From assembly GCA_905250125.1 (NCBI GenBank), contig CAJNOL010000731.1, positions 1 through 64,000 of the forward strand: a DNA stretch of 64,000 nucleotides, read 5' to 3'. This DNA comes from Rotaria sordida. Its lineage: Eukaryota; Rotifera; Eurotatoria; Philodinida; Philodinidae. Within the stretch, counting starts at the first letter, position 1. The number at the start of each line of letters is the position of its first letter. The notes below the pieces were generated by a model. The model had not been told where the DNA came from. It worked only from the letters and a program-made list of their open reading frames with translations, and did not search any database. Below, piece by piece: positions 26,001 to 39,040 of this stretch. The position numbers were made by a program, and so were the translations under genes.

Positions 26001-29000
26001 TTGAAATGAATATTACTCTCCATAAATTCAGAATTGACAAATTCTTTTCATTGCATGCATCCAATTAATCATAGTCGATCCATTCCAATAACGTTTATAT
26101 GCCATGAAATCTAATCATAATATATTTCTACGCATTTCCTATTGATACATATATAATAAAACATAGGAATATACGTCACTAAATCCTGATATTTGTGTCT
26201 AGTACTATCAGATATTATTATGTAATGTAACGTATTCGCATGTATGCTGGTCACTATATGTATTGCGTCAAAAAACATAGAACTGGAGAATTAGTACTAT
26301 ATACAGCGAGATATGCACTCTGATCTCCTTCTGAGAAACAAAAACAAAATTTCCTAGTTGTTGATATATGATCTATAATGGCCATAATGCATAGGATGCT
26401 TTTAATCAGTAAAATATTGTGCGTTTGTGTTTCTATCATTATCCTCAAGATGTATATACTAAGAATAGTACATGTATGATTAATGAAAATGTATACATCA
26501 ATGATAATACAAAATGTATTTACATTTGCGTACTTCTTCAAAACAAGAGAAAAGAGATAATCGAAATAAATTAATCGATTGAATTACGTCCCATTTACAT
26601 TTCATCTTTCGACATTATTTGACCAACTTAATAATCAACAGATGAAGAACATTGGTAATTTTTTAACTGTTGTTGTAGATTGACAATAAAAAAAAGCAAA
26701 GTACGAAAAGTGCAATCGGTGTTGTGTACTCGAAGTACCTTATTTGACACTCAATAAAGAAATAATTCTCTTGTGCACCATAACCGAGCTTTATCTAAAG
26801 AATGTTTTTTTCTGTTTACTAAAATCTTTTGCAATCGTCTATTGAGAGTCAATTTCTTTATATATTTTGTTACAACGAGAGATAAAGCGATCTTTGTTTG
26901 CTTGAATCGATTTTATACGAAGTAAAACATTGATAAAGATTTGAAAATGAACAAATTCATCATTTAATTCACTTGTTGATCGTTCTTGAACGATAAATAA
27001 TATTGGTTAATCATCTTTTTACCATCTCTCACAATTCGATTAAAGTTGAGTAACAAGTTCTTAATTTTGAGTTTATAAAATTTTTCTCTAAAAGAAAAAG
27101 ACGTATCATTATGTCGTTAGATATACAACTCAGAAAATCAAATCAAATGATCAATAAATCAATGATTTAGTTCGATTTCTATTACTTAGAGTCCTTGCTT
27201 TGTCTCATTTGACTTTTTTTGGCAAAAGACTTGTTTTATCATTTTTCCAGCAGTTTGAAGATATATTCCTATTCAATACATCTAATATCTTGTTATGTGA
27301 GTTGTCTGGAATCTTAAGCAGTACTGTAGCATTTCTCAAATCCTCTAAAAAGTGCATTTACCGAATAATATTATCCTACATGTTTCATGTATTTTTAGGA
27401 AAATTCTGTATAAAATGCTGTGATGTTTCGCTAGTTTTATCAGAGTAAACAACTATTCGATGAAAGCTATAATGCATATGTTTCGTATAAATGGTTTTCA
27501 GGCAAAATTCAACATTATGAGCATATGAAAGTACATGCCTTCATCTATCGTGTAGGTCTCGTTTGAAATGTGCTTCTGTGATGTGTTGGGTGTCTTTGTC
27601 TTACCTTTGAGTTCGTATTTTTCTCGTTTAGTGAATACCAATGACAGAGAGTCGGATATAGAGTGCAAGGGTGTGAATCTTCTCTCCAGCCATATCGACA
27701 CCGACACTCACTTCTTAGTGAATACCTTCTTACAGTGAACTCTCATTACTTTTGAGATTTCAACCAACTAAAAAAAACCTTCCTAAAGTGAACATCTTAT
27801 GTTCTAATCCTGTTCTTACATGCTCTTGTGCATAATTAAGACGAAATTACTTCTGTATAGTCAGCACTGTTAAATATTTCCTTGGATGTTTACATTAGGG
27901 AGTTTTTACTGTAATCATCTAAATTGATTGCAGTGAATTCTTAGATTTTCTATGAAAATCGAATTTGATTTCTTTTGCGGAACACTTCATGGCTGAAGTT
28001 AGTTTCGCTTTAGTTTTTATTCGATTGCCATCTATTTATGAATCGATTAAATCAAGATAGAAGAGATCGCATACACCAAATAGTTTCTCGGATATAGAGT
28101 GTAAGTGACAGTAGTGGAAAAGTCCTTGCGCAAAATCTCTCTATTTGCCTCATTTTTCGGATTTTTTACTTTCCAATTGACAATTGCATCAACTGCAGAA
28201 ATATCCTGCCATTTATTTTCATATTTTATGCAAGAACAAAATTGTATGAGATAAAAACTTTCGATCACTTATTAAATTAACATCTTGAAGTTTAATGCAA
28301 AAAACATTGAGAGTCTTTATTTCTAAACAGTCAGAGTCGAAGTTGTCCAAAGTCGATGCATTTCCATTAGTCGTAATTAACTTTATCAGACACGATCAAG
28401 ATCATTTCGAGGTGCTTTCCTTTCTTTCCACACCTCTTTATATGCACTGACCCTTTGAAAAATTGTCTTGTTTGAGTATAGTTTTGGATAAGCGACTCTA
28501 TATCTACTATTAATGTTATATCACGAGAACGAGCAAAATTATTATAACGTAGATAAGGTTAAGAACGTCATTCATGCACATTCTTTTTAGTATTTGAGTT
28601 TTTTGTTTTATCATAAATTTTTGGAACATGGTTTTTATTTGACATTGTAAATCATTTCATTCATTCTAACGTGATTGACAATATTATAATAATCTCTTAA
28701 CTAAAAATGTCGCTAGAAACAATTCTCAAACTTGACTTTACATTGATTTGATACAGAATGTTTTACTCTACAAAAATGTTAATTGCGCTCCTTAAATAAA
28801 CCTTTCTCGTTTTGCATAAAACTTAGACAGTTGAGATCTTCTGAACCATAACGAAAGCAAATAATCAGTTCTTATGACAATGTCTTTGAAGTGTGAGTTA
28901 TGAAACAACATATTCTTATATATGTGTGTTTCTTCAAGCGTTTTTCAGAATGGAAGAATATATATATATGAAAAATTCATGTAATTATGAACTGTGAACG

Positions 29001-31334
29001 CATAGAAAATTTAATTTTCTCTTAGATTTGTATGTTGACTGCTTTTTTAATATAGATAATCGAGCAGTTTGCATTGTTGAAAGTGCATGCTATGCTAATT
29101 TGTTCCAAAACAGTTTCTAATTTCGATACTATTCAAGTAAATTCTTAAGAGATATTATGTCACTGGAAAGAATAATCTTCTATAATGTATGCAAAAGGAT
29201 TCAGAGTTATTAAAATATTATATCTGTTTCTATGAAATCATAGTAGGAAAAATCTTAGAATTGCAATAGAAATAGGAGTAGAAAATTGTCTCTATTAATG
29301 TAAAATAGTATATGCATAGCAGTGAACTTCATGAGCACTAGTGTATATAAATCAATAAATGTTCGCAAAAGTATGTGACATCTCAGTTAAACAATTGAGG
29401 CATTAGCAATCGTTGAAAAATGTGTAAGCAAGAAAATTTGGTTTGAAGAAAAATAATGATTTCCAAAGCAATAAGTTCTGTATAGAGTCAATACAAAGTC
29501 AAGTTTGGAAATCATTTTTTACATATCTCGAAAGAAGAGTACATATAACTGTTGCTATCTAATTTATTCGTAGAGACAGTTTTTAAAGACTCACATATTT
29601 AGAAAGTGATAGTAAGTTTTGAGAGTTTGTAATTAGGCTCAATCCCATTGGAGAAATTTTCGTTTTGTTTTGGTTCGATTTCGAAAAACCGGAACCGATT
29701 TCATCTCTGATTGAGGCAACATTATTCTTATGAGAATTTCAATTTTAGATCTATGAAGAGCTTTTCTATCACAATTTTTGTTAAGTACAATATTTAATTT
29801 GTGTTAAAGCGTGAAATGCCTTCCACTAGGTTCATAGAGTGTAATTGGCATGTTGACGGAAGTGTGTTACACAGTATTAAACATTATGAATCGTCTTGTT
29901 ACATCAATCTACTTTCTATTGTAGTGGCTTCATCATATTATACATTTTAATCATGCAGAGATTACATTCAAAACTTTCTGCGGAGGATTGTAGAAAAGTG
30001 TGAGTTAATGCAAAAATAAAGTTTCTGTATGGTTGATTATTTTTGAAAAATTTCTAAACTGTATGGATTGTCAGCTAGAATAAGGTGAAAATCAAATAAA
30101 AAAATAAACCATTACGACATTGCAAGATAAGAATAGCGCTTTTTTTCGGGTCAAACATGACAGCAGATTAGACTTAGTAAAGAAGAGAAAAAAAAGAAGC
30201 AATACCACGAGACCTAATTATAAGGGAGAAGTCAATGTGCGGTGTTAGTTATCATTTTTATACGGAACATTTCTTGATATGGATAGAACTATTTCAAAGT
30301 TGTAACCGATCGAGAATTTTAGAAATAATCCGGTCTGACTGGTTCAAAAAATCTTTTAGATCAGTTAAAACTAGCTAGCTAGTTGGTTAAATCATTACTA
30401 ATCAGTTGATGGAAATGGTTTCAAAAAGCATTCATTTTCCTTTTTGCAGTCAGGCTTTTACAAATCATCTGGAAGAAATATCATGTTTGTGTCATTTATA
30501 TCTGTTGGGCTTCTCAAAGATAAGAAAGTCATATTTCTATATATAGCATAAAAAAAAAAGGAATCATGTACTTGCTAAACTCTAAATCTAGAATTTTCTC
30601 ACTAGGCCATGTCAGATAAACCTAACATTTCTGTTCGAATGACGATCCAAATCTAAATTTGATTTTTGTCAAAACATATATCATTGGAATTTTAGCTCAA
30701 GTAATACACTTTTGATTGTGCTTTTTTTTTTACAAGATGAAATATACTTCGATTAAAGAAATAAAACAATGTGGACGAATAGAAGAAAATAATACTAATA
30801 GTTTTTGACACTACACTGTTCAATTATTTTGATCAGAGCAAGCAAACTTACTCTCAACAATTTTTATCAGAAAAAAAGAGATATATCTATAAAATATTTT
30901 TCCAAGCGGTACAAAACCGGTGAAGACTGGATGATTCCACTATTTCAGCCGGTTCAAACCGGTTATTACAACTTTGGACCAGCTTTTCTTAGTTTCGAAC
31001 GGTTCCAATGCAACACTTGACCATAGACAACGAAAATTAAGTTATTTGCTCCTGATTGTTTTAGGCTTTGAACAAAAAATTCCTTTTTCAAGAAAAATCC
31101 ATCTACTGTGAAATTAAATTTATTAGCACCTATCTCGGTTCTGTTCAAAAAGTTTGGTATCTATTGTTGATCTCACTCATCTCTATGCACTTTTTATCAT
31201 CTATTCATCTTTATCATGTTTTTATAGATTGTTGATATCAACAATTTTTCTTTTTGATGCATGATAGCAAGAAAAAGTAGTATACGAACAATATTTATTT
31301 TTGTTAGAATTTTATGTATACATAAAATTGTCTT
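23063..31334. other. Gene-poor AT-rich region of about 8 kb
   Basis: No gene I can support. Short coding-like scraps occur on the plus strand at about 24737-24898 (KQENDLKIRIEQKVLLQESD) and 25054-25168 (FEYRVANKKAISTMSAGLKC), each ended by stops; they may be remnants of one dead gene. GT-rich tracts are at about 25325-25420 and 27640-27720. CCGGTT motifs recur at 29690-30970 without a clear unit. The 5' part of this region should contain the Argonaute promoter. Confidence 0.4.
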
Positions 31335-31638
31335 TTAATGAAAGAAGTTCAAATATTGAATTCCACTTTTGAATAATTTGAAAAGCGCTTCTCGAAATAT
31401 TCTACCAGTTATTGTATACAAATAAAATGTTATGCAATTTGGTCCATATGTAAGAAGAAGAACAAAGTTAAAAAGCATGCTTTCCAGTGCTCGTTGAGAT
31501 GATGATTTTGTTTGATAAAATGTATAAGTCAAATAAAATTTTTGTCCTGCTTGTGGTAGAGTAAATATCGTCAATAGAATAACTTGTGCAATTAACATTA
31601 TAGTTAAACTTGTTTCGTCTTTTCTGTTTCGTCTAGTA

Positions 31639-31672
<34 letters not shown>

Positions 31673-32366
31673 TTTTATTTTTAGTATTATTACTTTGCAT
31701 AGTAGCTGAAGCAGGTCCTATTTTGTGGAAATGTCGAATATTGCGAATAGTAAATAAGCCAATAATAAGCATGACTGTCGATGGAATGATGGTTGTAATA
31801 AGTGATTGAGCAAGATCATTAAAAATACGGCATGCATCAGATTTGGCATAACATTTTTGAGGTGTACCAACCATATTAGCATCAAAACAGTAGCCAGCTT
31901 CAGCCCAAACTAGAGCCGATATGATACTAACAATTAAAATCCAAAGATAAGTATTCTTCAAATTGCTCATTTGACGTCGATTGACATCAGAACTTGAAAT
32001 TAAATAACGATCTACACTAGCAAGAGTTAAAAGCCATGATGAAATGGTACGCATTGTAAAAAGAACAATAAGACGCAGTTTACATAACGTTGATACTGTC
32101 TCTGTTCGATCTGGGATCATAAAAAAAGCTTGAAATGCACGTGGTGCAATACCCGAAAAAACAATAATTAAATTTAATATACTAGACACAAGAAAATAGA
32201 TAACACATGGTTTTGATCGAAGTGATCGTTGTACAAATACCAAACAATTGAGTAAATTACCGATCAAGCCAGAAACAAGAATAACAATTGACATATATAG
32301 AGTCACTTGTCCTGAAATATATTGAAGGTTAGCAATATATGATATTGTTGCATTTGTACTTGACAT
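31335..32366 (-). CDS. Class A (rhodopsin-like) GPCR, intronless
   Basis: A 343-residue seven-helix receptor at the plasma membrane. The N-terminus carries NAT (glycosylation). TM1 SIVILVSGLIGNLLNCLVF has the GN signature; TM3 begins after a Cys (STLCKLR) that can pair with Cys in the second extracellular loop; the end of TM3 reads SVDRYLIS (DRY box). TM6 and TM7 follow a long third intracellular loop holding an 11-Asn run encoded by an ATT/AAT microsatellite. TM7 has YGPNCITFYLY in place of NPxxY, a common divergence in orphan invertebrate receptors. The complete ORF with no intron fits the large lineage-specific peptide-receptor-like GPCR sets of rotifers. Ligand unknown; a neuropeptide is a guess. 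Confidence 0.9.
31639..31671. repeat. ATT trinucleotide microsatellite in GPCR coding sequence
   Basis: About 11 copies of ATT on the plus strand encode a poly-Asn run in the third intracellular loop of the receptor. Copy number is likely polymorphic and stays in frame. Confidence 0.9.
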
Positions 32367-35300
32367 TTTTAATATTGAATTCTCTTCAAATAGTTACAAT
32401 GGATGTTTTAATAAATGTAATGATGTGGATAGACTTGAAAAATGAAAATGATCTGTATGTAAGCTATTTATATGACAAGAGTATGCTAATTAGAATCTAT
32501 TTTATACTTTCTTTATTTTTAGATTTTTTTTCTTATACATTTTTATTTGAATAGAATAATGAATTGAATGACGCTTTAATAAACTTAAAAGCTGACTACC
32601 GGCGTTTTTTTTTTGTAGTTGCTGTCTTCTTTCTAAGAGATCAACAGGACTGATTAACTATCTATAGATCATGATTACTAACGACAGTAATTCCTAATTA
32701 TTGATAGTCTTTCACACTGATAAAATATCATGCTTAGTCAGAATGTCATAAGAATGATGATGATATCAAGAAGAAAAAAAGATGACTGCTTGGTTGCAAA
32801 TGCAAGTGATAATGGAAATGAAATTTTTATGAAAAATTATCTTTGAAAAGTGTACGTCATTTCTTCATCAACATCGGCACGCTCTAGTATTTTATATATT
32901 AATGCCTAGTTTTCTTCCAAGTCATATTTTTTTAAAATTCTTGTTTATGTTCGATTGAAATAACTATTTCTACCGCTAATGTCTCATGAACACTTAAATG
33001 TGATTTCAGTCATATTTGACTGGCAAATATTTTATCCGCTGTGTATTCTAGGATTTCCAAATTTGATCAAGCGCATGTCTCACAACGGTTCCTGATTTTC
33101 TGAAAATCGTTCTGCTTTTTTTCGATTTTCAGCACTCTTGGCGACCAGAAAATCAGCATTATTCGTCTAATCTAGAATGAATCAGAATGATTTTTAAAAA
33201 ACCAGGATCACTGCAACGTATGCACGTACGTTTGTTATATGAAGCAAAATGATATTCGACTGTTAATCAACTACAAAATGTAGCATGAAGCTTAGAATGT
33301 CGACTTAAGAGAAATCAATAATTCGTAGAAAACGAATAATCATATTTATAAACGAGTATAAAACAAAATATGTCTCATAAAATTAATATTCTTTTTTTAT
33401 TAATATATAAAGGAAAGTTACTTTTTTGATCAATAAGTTGATCGCAGTCAACAGTAAAATGAAAAGGAGAGATACTTGAGAAATTCCTTACTACGAAAAT
33501 CCTATCAATTTATTTCTGAAGAACACTGACAGTTAGTCGTTTAATTATTTATGTGATACATTATCTATCATTAATTGTGTGCACAATTGTCTTATTTGTA
33601 ACTACTCGTTCGAAGAGAGTGAAGACTAGTATTTTTCGCTATTATCACTTTTAATTATCATGCAACACGAAAAAAAAGCAAGTTCTACAAAATTTGTCAT
33701 TTTTCATAGATCTTTATAATTAGACGAAAATAATCTTTACAATAAAAAAGCTTCTCTAACACCGTTTCGATGAATGTTTTCTTTCATTGTGCTCGTAGAA
33801 TCATCATATCACAAAATGACAAATTTTAATGTGTACATTTAGAAATAAAGAAAACTCGTAACGATTCGGATCCATACTGTGCTTCACACGTGATTAATTA
33901 GCCACATTGTCCACTATCTTTGAACAAAAGAACTAGTATATACGCTCAGTCCCACCAGTATCCATGATTCAAAAATTTGCAATTTAAGAAGAATGAAACA
34001 ATACAATAAATGGAACAGGTGCCAATAAATTAGATATTTACACTCTGTAACCCTCACGGAAATCAAGGATATCATAGAGGTTAAAAAAATTTAGGAAAAT
34101 GAAGGAGGTGACTGTGGAGAGGAAAAGACAACTATCGATGCCTAAACTTACACCCACACCCTATTTACCACTATTCAGAATCCCTGATTTTTCCTGAATT
34201 GCGAATTTCTAGATCGTGAGTATATCACCTCAGTAGATAATAGCGAAATCATGATAAATTTTATGCAAGAAGAATTTGAACATTCTTTGGAGGACTGAAC
34301 TTCTCTCCTACTGGTCTAGTTATTAATTATAAATCATTAGAATAGTATAAGAAGAACTTCATTCATTTTGTATAGAGCATTATGAATCATACAATGAATT
34401 AAATAGAATTTGTTTTTATAATGAATTAAAATATTATTATTATGTCTATATTAAACAAAAACAAGATGTATATGTGTATATAATGTTTTGCTTGAAAATA
34501 ATACATCTCATAATATTTTATAATATTTTTGAATAAAATATTTCAAACATCTACAAGATTAAATTCACATAGAATTATTTGGTTAATGAAAAAATTCTAA
34601 TACGTAATTGAATCTTCGGAGGTTTACGCCAACAAAAAATCATTTTTATTTAGGTCATACTGATATCTCTGACAACTTAATCTTTCTTTCACTTTTGTTT
34701 TTATGGATTATTACTGCTAGGCATTGATGTGCATGTTATTATACGTATTAAATAAAGATTCGATTACCAGTTACTCAACTGTTAAAGAACTCATATTTTC
34801 AATTGATAAATAATATTGTAAACGTTGTAATACAAAATTCTATTTATATGTTAGAAAACCATGCGTTTTGTTCGTCATATCATTAATCTACTAGTTCCAA
34901 TAATTTAAGTAAAACCAGAAAACTGCCATCAATCATTATTTCGATCATAATGTGTCCATCATATTTATTTGTGATTAAAAACTATCACCTCATCTTGCGT
35001 TCTTTTAGAATGCCTTTTTTTGCTCCCTTCTCCTCCTCCTCCTCGTCAAAAAAAAAGTTCGTTTCTATCAGAATTATTGAAATTAAGACAAATGTATGAG
35101 AGAATAAATTGAGGTTAAATCTTTCACAAATATTATGACTTTTTGTTTGGTTCGCCGTTTTTTCCAAAAAATTTTCTGTCTGTTTGTCTGATCGCACATT
35201 TCAGAATTCTCGAAAGAGTTTCATCGTAACCAATTGCTTCTATTTATCTGAAAGAGGATTTAAAGCTGTAGTGCCTTGTGGAGCCAGTTTTTTTTTAACT

Positions 35301-36804
35301 TAAGCTTTATTATTATTATTATTATATAAACGAATCCTATAAATTGATGATCACTTTTTGAGAATTTTTTAAGGTATTGAAACTGGCATCCTTTTTCTCT
35401 ACATAAAAAATAATAATTTAAGAAAAAAGGATTCTGTCCGGTATTGCAGTCTGACTTGCTCTTTCAAATAAAAATCAATAAAATATATAGAATCAGGATC
35501 TACAAGAAATTTGAGGTTGGCAAATGAATTATTTTGTATTCCTCTAAACGTCATGGTATAGGATTGAAAATTTTAGCATTGCTTATCCACTGCAATCCTA
35601 AGCTATAGCAAAAATTTCATATGATTTGACTATACCTCGCCTATGATCAGTTTTTGAGGATGGAGAAAAGAGGGCTTAATAAAACAATGAGTATAAAAAA
35701 CGCAGACTAGAGAAAGATGTCATTATAAGATTTGTTTCTTTCCAACAATACTGTTTCTTTATAAGCAAACATAAAAAAGCAACTTTGAATATCGTCACAT
35801 CCCATCATTTTATAGATCATTGTATTTCAATGATTTTTTTATATAGGGGAAAATGTTGGATTGATTTCAGATGCTTGAGAAAAGCATCCAATTAATAAAC
35901 TATCATTGAAAATAATAGTTTATTATGGAAGGCATTGCTTCTTTTCATAAGATTGGTGTTTAGATGTCTCGAAATTCTTATTTTTTGTATCTGAATAACA
36001 ACACTCATATACGATGCAAAGCTTTGATTTATCATGAATAAACATTGACTTTGTCATTGTGTCTCTCATTTTTTTTCATCATAGCCATCGACATAAAATA
36101 AATTTCTTTTTCTTGTGTAAGTGTTACCTGCCTTAGTACAGAATACGATCTAAAATAAGTACTGAAGTACAAACCGAGCAATTTGGATTCATTCTCTTAC
36201 AATAAATAGAAAAAAAACAAAATTTTTTGACAGTATCACATATCACTAATTCGTACATTAAAATCACAATTATTAAAGTATAATTCATATGGGATTATTA
36301 TATTTTAACAGAATCGGTTCTTAAAAGTAGAATCAAATTCGATTAATCGAGTTGTGGCATCGATGGGCAAGTCGTTTTCTAAAGTCATTTGAGAAATCTT
36401 CTGTAATTATTTTGCAGCTAAAGAATATGCTACTAATTCAAATGCAGTACTGTTTAGAAATCTTCAGGCTACAAACGGTATATTCAACAAGAATTCTTCT
36501 ATATTTAGAAATTATCATGTTGCTTGTCTAAACGCGATGACTTGAAAATCAATTTATTGTTTTTATAAAGACACTACGGTATATTTAAAGTGTAAAATTC
36601 TTGTGGAATATGCTAGTTTGTGATCCGAATATTTTTGAATAGAACTATGTTTGAATTAGAAGCATAATCATTAGCTGAAATTAATTACAGAAGACTTTTT
36701 AAATAATTTGAGAAAATGACTTGCCAATTTCTAAGCTTTTATGTTAATATTCAAGAGACCTTCTGTCCATATTGTCTTATTCATCGAATAATAATGATTT
36801 TTTA
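32367..36804. other. Intergenic, no gene recognised
   Basis: AT-rich. Contains a small GT-rich hairpin (34103-34161), a CTC/TCC tract (35029-35045), an ATT tract (about 35309-35324) and a short local hairpin at 35895-35930 (ATAAACTATCATTG... ATAGTTTAT). No coding region supported. Confidence 0.45.
34103..34161. repeat. Small GT-rich/AC-rich hairpin
   Basis: GGAGGTGACTGTGGAG precedes CACCCACACCC by about 35 nt. The right part is the complement of a GGGTGTGGGTG telomere-like tract. Confidence 0.4.
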
Positions 36805-38319
36805 ATGGCTCAAAGATATGTTTATCGATCAGACACCAGATCTGAAAGTGCAAGTTCGAATGAACATGAGGCAAGATATATAATAGATGAAGATGAGTTA
36901 GAACGGTTGGGTTGTCGTATGTCACACATGGAAGTTTTCCAGCATATACAGAATGCAAGCGTAAATGTCAATAATCCAGAAATGCGACTTCAACATTGTT
37001 GTTACGTACAATCAGTTGGCAAAATTCCAAATTATAGAAATAAGCCATCATCAACAGATTTTCAATTGGAAGATGTTGAAAAATATCTTGAATCAGCCAT
37101 TCTTTATCAAAATGTAACTGAACTTCTTCAAAAACGTGAAGAATTTGCAGTTGTTGAAGATGATTTTGGACCAACACTTACTCAAATGTTGATTCGTGGA
37201 AAGAAGCCATCCTTTTCAAATCTAGTAGACGCGTGCAGAAAATTCGATCAAGAAGATTATATCAATATACATCTTATGACAACTGAAATATCTTAATGAC
37301 ATTTTCTGTGAAAGAACGTAAATGAAGATGATGCTAAAACATATGCATTTGCTATTGCATTTTATACAGGTGCATATAGTGAAATGCTCAATCTCAGTGC
37401 AAATATTTTTGCTCGACGATGGCAACGAAATAAAGCAACAGATGCAGAAAATGTACAAGTTGATAATAATGCTGCTATGATTATGTATTACCTTATTAAA
37501 GGTCTTTCACATATTAATTTTCATTAGGGTCGAGTGGTACGATATGTTAAATTGAATGAGAAAGATCTTAAAGATTATCAACCCGGTGAAATTCTTACAT
37601 GGCTTCGATTTAGTAGTTCTGATAAAGGTGATGATAACAATGCTAAACATCTTAGATATTTTAAAGAACATAATACTAAATTTATTATTCATTCATTAAC
37701 TGGTCGAAACATACGAGATTTTTCTAATTGTGCTAAAGATGAAGATGAAGTTCTTTTTTTACCTCATTCCACATTTCTTGTATGTCATAGTGAAGTTAAA
37801 AATAGAAAAAAACATTATTTATATGAGACAGGTAAAATAATCTATTCAATTCTAATATATTAAAATGAATGATTATTATAGATTGAACTTGGTCTTTGCA
37901 AATATGTTATATTATGGGTTGATGACCGTATATTCCATGAATGGTGGGAAAATAAAGGACGTATGGAAAAAGCAAGTACTCTTGGTACTCAAGTTAATGT
38001 TCATTTCATGCCAAAGTCTACAACTGAAGATACATTGGCCTTTCTTCGATCCGAATTTGGAAAACGATTAAAAAGTAGTGAGACATTTCGAATTGTCACG
38101 GATATGAATCGAGATAATGAGAGTTCACCAAACGATGCTGGTATTCGTCTACTTTGTCAAGTGCGAAAGCTTGGATTTCATCAGATATGTCTTATATTTA
38201 CTAGTAATGCATTGGAAGGACGCAGAAAATTAAAAAAAGTTTTTCAATGAAATCAGTTGAATGACATCAAAATTACCGAAGATCCGGCAGATCTCGAACG
38301 ATTCGTTCTTTTCAAATGA
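36805..38319 (+). pseudogene. Arginine ADP-ribosyltransferase with C-terminal receiver-like domain, disrupted
   Basis: From ATG 36805 the product reads MAQRYVYRSDTRSE, an N-terminal region of unknown fold (about 160 codons), then an NAD-arginine ADP-ribosyltransferase domain: Arg in GRVVRYVKL, Ser in WLRFSSSDKG and the Glu pair in KDEDEVLFLP give the R-S-ExE signature. After an intron-like 50-nt gap (37832-37881) comes VILWVDDR and FRIVTDMNRDNE ... CLIFTSN, the pattern of a response-regulator receiver-like domain. The gene is broken: in-frame stops at 37294-37311 (three), about 37526 and 38250, and splicing the 50-nt intron would shift the frame. The damage is spread over the gene, so it is decay rather than one sequencing error. 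Such transferases modify arginine on target proteins; mobile or acquired copies are common in bdelloids. Confidence 0.75.
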
Positions 38320-39040
38320 ATTTACCACATTGAATTTTATTTTATCATTCGTAAAACAATTTTGTTTTTTGGCAGTTTAATATCATTAGATTTTTGCCCT
38401 GACGTGACATTTTCCTTCAACATTCTTTTCTCAATTTAACTTTTATATACTTCATTTAATCAATTAAAATAATATCCATACATTTTGTTCTTTGTCTTTC
38501 AATCAAAGGAACGAAATTGTATATTAAATCGTAATTTTTCATTAGCAAACTGACTGGTTTGCTAACCTCCCTCCACAGAAAAGAAGCCAACTCCTAAGAT
38601 TAGGATTTTCCGGAGATACTAAAGGTTCACTTTGTACAAAATAAACGCAAATCAATGAAAAGTGTCAGAATATACATATTTCTATTAATTAACGAAAAAA
38701 CTGATCTCAACGCAAGCTTCCTTTCAAACTTATAGCTTGCGAAATAAAGGTACCCCCATAGGCTTCTATTCTGTGACAGGGAGTTTACTCAAATCATTTG
38801 ACTTTCTGTGTTAACTAATTATTAAAAGACACTTCAAGTATAGAATCTTGGACGTAGAGCATCTATATTATTATTAGAGTTGATAACATATTATAATTGA
38901 ATTCATACTCTCTTCTCTGTTTCACCAAAGATGCGATAAAAGCAGTCGAAAGTTGATGACAGCTAGAGCATGAAAGACGTTGAGTTATTATGCGCTCAAG
39001 ACGTATTCGAAAAGCAGTTCAAGTTCTACGGATGCTATTT
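38320..39040. other. Intergenic between transferase relic and decarboxylase
   Basis: No gene seen. It spans the 3' ends of two convergent genes. Confidence 0.5.
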
